Source: DASXSB01 sp036506275 (lineage in GTDB: Bacteria; Methylomirabilota; Methylomirabilia; Rokubacteriales; CSP1-6). From it: a stretch of 37,465 nt of DNA. Position 1 is the stretch's first letter, and each line of letters starts with the position of its first letter. Of the stretch, positions 33,601 to 37,465 are shown piece after piece. The notes beneath the pieces were generated by a model. That model worked only from the letters and a program-made list of their open reading frames with translations, was not told where the DNA came from and searched no databases. A program made the translations under genes and the position numbers. The stretch spans positions 1 to 37,465 of the forward strand of contig DASXSB010000088.1 in NCBI GenBank assembly GCA_036506275.1. Reading direction: 5' to 3'.

Positions 33601-35003
33601 GAGGCCTCCTCGTGTCCCAGCTCCTGACGCTGTACACGACGCCGGTCGTGTACCTCTACCTGGAGCGGCTGCGCCTGGCGCTCACGCGCGCGCGGCGTCC
33701 CGCCCTCACGCGGCCGTCGTTCCAGCCGCACGTCTTCCTGCTCCTGCTGGCGGCGGCGGCGATGTGCGCCGGCTGCGGCGACAGCAAGGCGGAGTCGAAG
33801 GCGCCGCCGCGACGGCCGCCGGTGCCGGTGGCGGTGGCGGCGGTGGAGCAGAAGACGATGCCGCTCCAGATCCAGGCCATCGGCACCGTGGAGGCGTATT
33901 CGGTGGTGGCGGTGCGGGCGCAGGTGGGCGGCGAGCTGCTGCGCGTTCACGTGAAAGAAGGTCAGGACGTGCGGAAGGGCGATCTGCTCTTCACGATCGA
34001 TCCCCGCGTCTTCGAGGCCGCCCTCGCCCAGGCCCAGGCCAACCACGCCAAGGATCAGGGCCAGGTCCAGCAGGCGCGCGCCGTGCTGGAGCGCGACCAG
34101 GCGCGCGTGGCCCAGACGCGCGCGGCGCTCGCGCGCGACCAGGCCCAGGCCAAGAACGCCGATGCCCAGGCCGAGCGCTACGCCGACCTCTTCAAGCGCG
34201 AGCTGATCTCGCGCGAGCAGTACGAGCAGTTCAAGACGAACGCCGACGCCCTCGCCGCCACCGTGCGTGCCGACGAGGCGGACGTCCGCGGCGCGGAGGA
34301 AACGGTGCGCGCCGACCAGGCGGCCGTGCACGCCGCCGAGCAGAACGTGCGGGCCGACGAGGCCGCCGTGGAGAGCGCCCGCCTCCAGCTTGGCTACACC
34401 ACCATCCGGTCGCCGATCGACGGACGCACGGGCAGCCTCCAGCTCAACCAGGGCAACGTCGTGCGCGCCACCGGCACCAACGACTCCACGCTGCTCACGA
34501 TCCACCAGTTGCGCCCGATCTACGTCACGTTCACGGTGCCGCAGCAGGAGCTGCCGGCCGTGAAGCGCTACATGGCGTCAGGAGAGCTGATGGTGGCGGC
34601 GGTGCCCGCCGGTGATCCGCGCCCGGTGGCCGGCGTCGTCACCTTCATCGACAACACCGTCGACGCCACCACCGGCACCATCCGGCTCAAGGCGACGTTC
34701 CGCAACGATGAGGGCCGGCTGTGGCCCGGCCAGTTCGCCAACGTCACCCTCACCCTCGCCAGCGAGCCGAACACGATCGTGATCCCGTCCCCCGCCGTCC
34801 AGACCGGACAGCGCGGGACCTACGTCTTCGTCGTGAAGAGCGACGCCACCGTGGAGTTGCGGCCGATCGTGGTCGCCCGCACGCAGGGCAGCGAGAGCGT
34901 GATCGCGAAGGGCCTCCAGGTGGGCGAGAAGGTCGTGACCGACGGTCAGCCGCGGCTGGCGCCGGGGGCGAAGGTGGAGGTCAGGGGCGGCGGCGGCAGC
35001 TGA
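30630..35003 (+). CDS. RND permease fused in frame to a membrane fusion protein (MdtC-MdtA-like hybrid)
   Basis: The 1457-residue product joins two normally separate efflux components. Residues 1 to about 1025 are an RND permease, closely related to the upstream one, with GFVVDDAIVVLENITRY and GIVKKNAIMMIDFAVD. A basic linker (about 1010-1035), a hydrophobic run HVFLLLLAAAA and a lipobox CAGC at Cys1049 come next. The rest is a complete membrane fusion protein: a lipoyl half RAQVGGELLRVHVKEGQDV, a long coiled-coil hairpin, then QLGYTTIRSPIDGRTGS and the beta-barrel domain. There is no stop codon and no plausible internal start before the hydrophobic run. Topologically the extra segment would carry the adaptor from the cytoplasmic C-terminus of the pump to the periplasm. 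The start is GTG 30630. No outer-membrane channel gene is in the window. Confidence 0.92.
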   Translation: MGISEPFIRRPVATSLLSLAVLLAGVLAYGMLPVAPLPQVEFPVIQVQAFLPGASPETMAASVATPLERQFSRIAGVTEMTSTSLLGATTIVLQFDLDRSIDAAARDVQAAINAARSDLPPNLPNNPNYRKLNPADAPIMILALTSETLPVGRVFDAADSVLAQKLSQVEGVGQVVVGGGAKPAVRVRVDPGLLAQLGISVGQIRAALASVNANSPKGELAGAQQAWALSANDQLLDAEQYRPIIVAYRNGAPVRLDDVAEVESSVEDVRTAGLSNGKRAVLMIVYRQPGANMIATADRIRALMPELQASIPPAVDLGVLLDRTTTIRASFRDIQLTLMISIVLVVLVVFVFLQTASATIIPSVAVPLSLLGTLAGMYFFGYSLDNLSLMALTVSTGFVVDDAIVVLENITRYLEEGDSPLEAALKGSREIGFTVLSMSTSLVAVFIPILLMGGLVGRLFREFAVTLTLAIAVSLLVSLSTTPMMCARFLRPSHARRKGRVARVGEGAVDGLRRLYGWTLAWVLRHQRLTLVTTIATVCLNFFLFTIVTKGFFPQQDTGRIVGSIQAQQDISFPSMRTKMVELANTVLKDPAVETVGGFTGGGGNTTNAGRVFISLKPLHERKISADQVIDRLRGALAHVPGAQLFLQAVQDVRIGGRQSNAQYQYTIQSQDLDELNAFAPRMLAKLRELPQLRDVATDQQNRGLQARLIIDRDTASRLGVQARVIDDALYDRFGQRQVSTLFTERNQYRVVLEVAPGFQQNPDALSGVYVRSLSGAQVPLSAFARFAPSTTPLAISHQGQFPAVTLSFNLALGSSLGEAVTAIQNAEREIGFPPLVRASFQGTAQAFQASLANQPYLILAAIIAVYIVLGVLYESFVHPITILSTLPSAGVGALLALILCRMDLDIIALIGLVLLIGIVKKNAIMMIDFAVDASRRGSVDPAAAIYEACLLRFRPIMMTTMAALLGALPLALGTGVGAELRRPLGITIVGGLLVSQLLTLYTTPVVYLYLERLRLALTRARRPALTRPSFQPHVFLLLLAAAAMCAGCGDSKAESKAPPRRPPVPVAVAAVEQKTMPLQIQAIGTVEAYSVVAVRAQVGGELLRVHVKEGQDVRKGDLLFTIDPRVFEAALAQAQANHAKDQGQVQQARAVLERDQARVAQTRAALARDQAQAKNADAQAERYADLFKRELISREQYEQFKTNADALAATVRADEADVRGAEETVRADQAAVHAAEQNVRADEAAVESARLQLGYTTIRSPIDGRTGSLQLNQGNVVRATGTNDSTLLTIHQLRPIYVTFTVPQQELPAVKRYMASGELMVAAVPAGDPRPVAGVVTFIDNTVDATTGTIRLKATFRNDEGRLWPGQFANVTLTLASEPNTIVIPSPAVQTGQRGTYVFVVKSDATVELRPIVVARTQGSESVIAKGLQVGEKVVTDGQPRLAPGAKVEVRGGGGS
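34260..34385 (+). repeat. Three tandem 14-residue repeats in the adaptor coiled-coil hairpin
   Basis: Units at 34260-34301, 34302-34343 and 34344-34385 encode TVRADEADVRGAEE, TVRADQAAVHAAEQ and NVRADEAAVESARL, each two heptads. The opposite arm near 34070-34160 has a similar 14-residue period (VQQARAVLERDQA, VAQTRAALARDQA). This sets hairpin length in whole repeat steps. Confidence 0.75.
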
Positions 35004-35009
35004 GCCCGA

Positions 35010-36278
35010 TCACGTCTTCTCGAAATCGATCCGCTCGTACACGGGCAAGCCTTGCAGATAGCGACGCAAGCAGTCCAGCCCCATCTCGACCGCGCCCAGA
35101 CGAACCCAGTCCCGCCCACCGAGGATGCGCGAGCGCCGCGAGGCGACGTCGTCCTCGGTGGCGATGGCGAGACAGATGGTGCCGCCGAACTCGATGCGAT
35201 CGGGACCGTCGTCGAGGTCGATGAGCACGGCGAGCGCGTGCGTGGCTTCCGCCCGCACGCGGGCGGCGCGCGCGACCGCTTCCGCCGTCTCGCGCGTGAT
35301 CCCGTCGCCGACGGCGGCGCCGACGGCGGCGGCGAGCTCCCGGAGATCGCGCGCCACCGCGCCCCGCCGGAAGACCTTCTCCGCCCCCGGGAGATGCGCG
35401 ATGCGCGCGGCGATCTGTCCGCTCGTGAACATCTCGGCGAGCGCGAGGGAGGCGCGACGGCTCGCGAGCTCGTCGAGGACCACGCCTTCGAGGGTCTGAT
35501 CGTCCTCGGCGAGGATGAAGTTGCCGAGCCGCTTGCGAATCTCCCGCTCCACCGGCTGGAGCTTCGCGCGCACGTCGTCCATGTCGCGGCCGCGCGCGCT
35601 GAGCTTGGTCTCGAGCTGCGGATAGTGGGCGCGGAACCCGAGCTTCACGCTCCCGTCGGGCACGAGCGCGTCCACGCCGGTGAGAAGAGCGTCGACGTGC
35701 GACTCCCCCAGCCCGTAGGAGTGGAACCGCTTCAGGTGGATCGCGGTCTGCAAGCCGCTGCGGGCGAGAAGGCGCGGCACGATCTGCTCTTCGAGCATGC
35801 GGCGCAGCTCGCGCGGCACGCCCGGCGTGAAGAAGAACCGCGCACCGCCGATGTCGACGGCGAAGCCGCACGCGGTGCCGATGGGATTGTCGATCAGCTC
35901 GGCGCCGGCCGGCAGCATCGCCTGCTTCTTGTTGTTGGGCGGCATCACGCGGCTGCGGCGGCGGAAGAAGTCTTCCATGCGCGTCAGCCACTCGTCGCTC
36001 AGCACGAGGTCGACGCCGGCGGCCTGGGCTGCGATCTCCTGGGAGAGGTCGTCCACGGTGGGCCCGAGGCCGCCGTTGACGATGACGGCGTCGGCGCGCT
36101 CGGCGGCGAGCCGGAAGGCGCGGAGCAGGTTCTCGCGGTCGTCGCCGATCGTCGTCTCCCAGCGCACGGCGAGACCGACGTCCTCCAGCTTCTGGCTGAT
36201 GTAGGCGAAGTTGGTGTTGACGATCTTGCCCGTCAGGACCTCGTCGCCCGTGCAGATGATCTCGATGCGCATGGTCAC
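35010..36278 (-). CDS. cinA: CinA family protein with degenerate C-terminal NMN deamidase site
   Basis: A 422-residue CinA-type protein. The N-terminal half (about 1-170) is a MoCF/COG1058-type domain with IEIICTGDEVLTGKIVNTN and VNGGLGPTVDDLSQE, linked to ADP-ribose pyrophosphatase activity in relatives. The C-terminal PncC-like domain normally carries A-E-S-C-T-G-G at its active site; here the segment reads LALAEMFTSGQIAARI, with Met283 and Phe284 replacing Ser and Cys. NMN deamidation is therefore unlikely, while the fold appears complete (EFGGTICLAIATED). GTG 36278 has an AAGGGT ribosome-binding site seven bases away, better placed than for ATG 36272. It ends six bases from the convergent RND fusion gene and is divergent from the flavoprotein gene with a 22-bp gap. 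Confidence 0.88.
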   Translation of the reverse strand: MTMRIEIICTGDEVLTGKIVNTNFAYISQKLEDVGLAVRWETTIGDDRENLLRAFRLAAERADAVIVNGGLGPTVDDLSQEIAAQAAGVDLVLSDEWLTRMEDFFRRRSRVMPPNNKKQAMLPAGAELIDNPIGTACGFAVDIGGARFFFTPGVPRELRRMLEEQIVPRLLARSGLQTAIHLKRFHSYGLGESHVDALLTGVDALVPDGSVKLGFRAHYPQLETKLSARGRDMDDVRAKLQPVEREIRKRLGNFILAEDDQTLEGVVLDELASRRASLALAEMFTSGQIAARIAHLPGAEKVFRRGAVARDLRELAAAVGAAVGDGITRETAEAVARAARVRAEATHALAVLIDLDDGPDRIEFGGTICLAIATEDDVASRRSRILGGRDWVRLGAVEMGLDCLRRYLQGLPVYERIDFEKT

Positions 36279-36300
36279 TCAGTGTACCCTTGAGCCTCTC

Positions 36301-37464
36301 ATGACCGCGACCCGGACGGCAGCGCTCGAGGCTGCACTCAAGCTGGCTCCCCAGATCCGATCCAGCGCGGAGGAGATCGAGGCCCAGCGCGAGCTGCCCC
36401 GCGCGCTCTTCGAGGCGCTCGCCGACGCCGGCCTCTTCCACCTCGCGCTCCCGCGGGCGCTCGGGTGCCCGGAGCTCGACCTCCCGACGTACGTCCAGGT
36501 CATCGAGGAGCTCGGCAAGGCCGACGCCAGCACGGGCTGGGTCGTCAACCAGTGCGCGATCTTCGCCACCTACGCGGCGCGGATGCCGCGCGACGTCGCG
36601 CGCGCGCTCTGGATCGACACGCCGCGGAGCGTGGTCGCCAACACCCCGCTCCCGAGCGCCACCGCGGTGGTGGTCCCGGGCGGCTATCGCGTGACTGGGC
36701 GGCAGGGATTCAGCACCGGCTGCCGTCACGCCGCCTGGCTCGCCGCCCACGCGCAGGTCATCGAGAACGGCCAGACGCGCATGGACGGAGGCCAGCCGGA
36801 GGCGCGCTATCTCTTCGTCCCCGCCGCCGAGGCAGAGCTTCTCGACACCTGGCGCGTGCGCGGCATGCGGGGGACGGGGACTCACCACTTCGCCGTGAAC
36901 GACGTCTTCGTGCCCGCCGAGCGTACCGTGCTTTCCATCACGGCGCCCTTGCTGGAAGCGGGCGCGCTCTATCGCATTCCGCGCACGTTGCTGTTCGCCT
37001 CCGGCGACGCCTCGGTCGCCCTCGGCGTCGCCCGAAGCTGCCTGACCGTCTTCGGCGAGCTCGCCGGCGCCAAGACCCCGCGTGGCATGCCCGCCATGCT
37101 GCGCGATCAGCCGACGATCCAGTCCAACGTCGGCCACGCCGAGGCCAACGTGCGCGCGGGCCGCGCGCTCTTGACGGAGACCGTCGCCGACGTGTGGGCG
37201 ACCGTCAGCGCGGGCGGCACCCTGACCATGGACCAGCGCGCGACGCTTCGTCTGGCCACCACCCACGCCATTCGCCTCGCCGTCGAGGTCGTGGACGCGC
37301 TCTACAACGCCGCCGGCGCCACCGCGATCTACGAGAGCCATCTCATCCAGCGCCACTTCCAGGACGTCCACGTGATCAGCCAGCACCTCCAGTCGCGCCT
37401 CGCGCACTACGAGCTGGTGGGACGCTATTGGCTCGGGCTGCCGGTCGATGAGGCGCGGATGTAG
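36301..37464 (+). CDS. Acyl-CoA dehydrogenase-fold flavoprotein, probably flavin-dependent monooxygenase type
   Basis: A 387-residue soluble flavoprotein. The N-terminal helical domain (LFEALADAGLFHLALPRALG), the central beta domain with GYRVTGRQGFSTGCRHAAWL and RGTGTHHFAVNDVFVPAER, and the C-terminal helical domain ending HFQDVHVISQHLQSRLAHYE match the acyl-CoA dehydrogenase type 2 / DszC-HpaB monooxygenase group. The C-terminal histidine pattern (IQRHFQDVH) is typical of the monooxygenases, while no acyl-CoA dehydrogenase catalytic glutamate is evident. It may use reduced flavin supplied by a separate reductase, which is not in the window. ATG 36301 begins the recognisable domain; the longer upstream frame lies inside cinA. 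The TAG stop ends one base before the window end, so it is complete. Confidence 0.87.
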   Translation: MTATRTAALEAALKLAPQIRSSAEEIEAQRELPRALFEALADAGLFHLALPRALGCPELDLPTYVQVIEELGKADASTGWVVNQCAIFATYAARMPRDVARALWIDTPRSVVANTPLPSATAVVVPGGYRVTGRQGFSTGCRHAAWLAAHAQVIENGQTRMDGGQPEARYLFVPAAEAELLDTWRVRGMRGTGTHHFAVNDVFVPAERTVLSITAPLLEAGALYRIPRTLLFASGDASVALGVARSCLTVFGELAGAKTPRGMPAMLRDQPTIQSNVGHAEANVRAGRALLTETVADVWATVSAGGTLTMDQRATLRLATTHAIRLAVEVVDALYNAAGATAIYESHLIQRHFQDVHVISQHLQSRLAHYELVGRYWLGLPVDEARM

Positions 37465-37465
37465 G

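Overview
The window is a very G+C-rich, gene-dense bacterial segment with no RNA genes, insertion sequences or CRISPR arrays that I can see, and no gene-free stretch longer than about 160 bp. The gene mix (type VI secretion, eukaryote-like Ser/Thr kinase, CoxL-type molybdenum hydroxylases, peptide ABC transporter, epoxide hydrolase, PEP-mutase family, tandem RND pumps) suggests a Gram-negative soil or sediment bacterium. A Methylomirabilota/Rokubacteria-like or deltaproteobacterial-type lineage would fit, but this is an impression from gene style, not a demonstrated placement. Region 1 (1-8358, minus strand) is a type VI secretion (T6SS) operon read leftwards: FHA-TssM fusion, TssK, TssA, TssB, TssC, Hcp (cut by the window edge). 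TssL and TssJ, usually beside TssK and TssM, are absent from the window, as are TssE/F/G/H/VgrG, which may lie beyond the left edge. Region 2 (8516-16403, plus strand) is transcribed divergently from a 157-bp intergenic region carrying two perfect TATAAT boxes. It encodes a PP2C phosphatase, an 1804-residue membrane Ser/Thr kinase with a repeat scaffold on both sides of its transmembrane segment, and an exported Sel1/caspase-fold protein that has lost its catalytic cysteine. With the FHA domain fused to TssM, this looks like a rearranged version of the threonine-phosphorylation (PpkA/PppA/Fha) switch that controls some T6SSs. It is the most interesting unit here. Region 3 (16410-25584, minus strand) is a tightly packed putative operon: a small FKBP prolyl isomerase from a possibly leaderless promoter, two molybdopterin-binding CoxL-like large subunits without small or FAD subunits, DppB- and DppC-like permeases, a family 5 solute-binding protein, and a lipoprotein alpha/beta hydrolase. 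The second CoxL-like gene seems to have ACG where its start codon should be. No ATPase genes accompany the permeases. Region 4 (25653-37464) holds an epoxide-hydrolase-like enzyme, a convergent PEP-mutase/isocitrate-lyase family enzyme, and two tandem RND permeases. The second permease is continuous in frame with a complete membrane fusion protein through an extra hydrophobic segment ending in a lipobox. Then come a CinA protein with a degenerate C-terminal deamidase site and, only 22 bp away and divergent, an acyl-CoA-dehydrogenase-fold flavoprotein.
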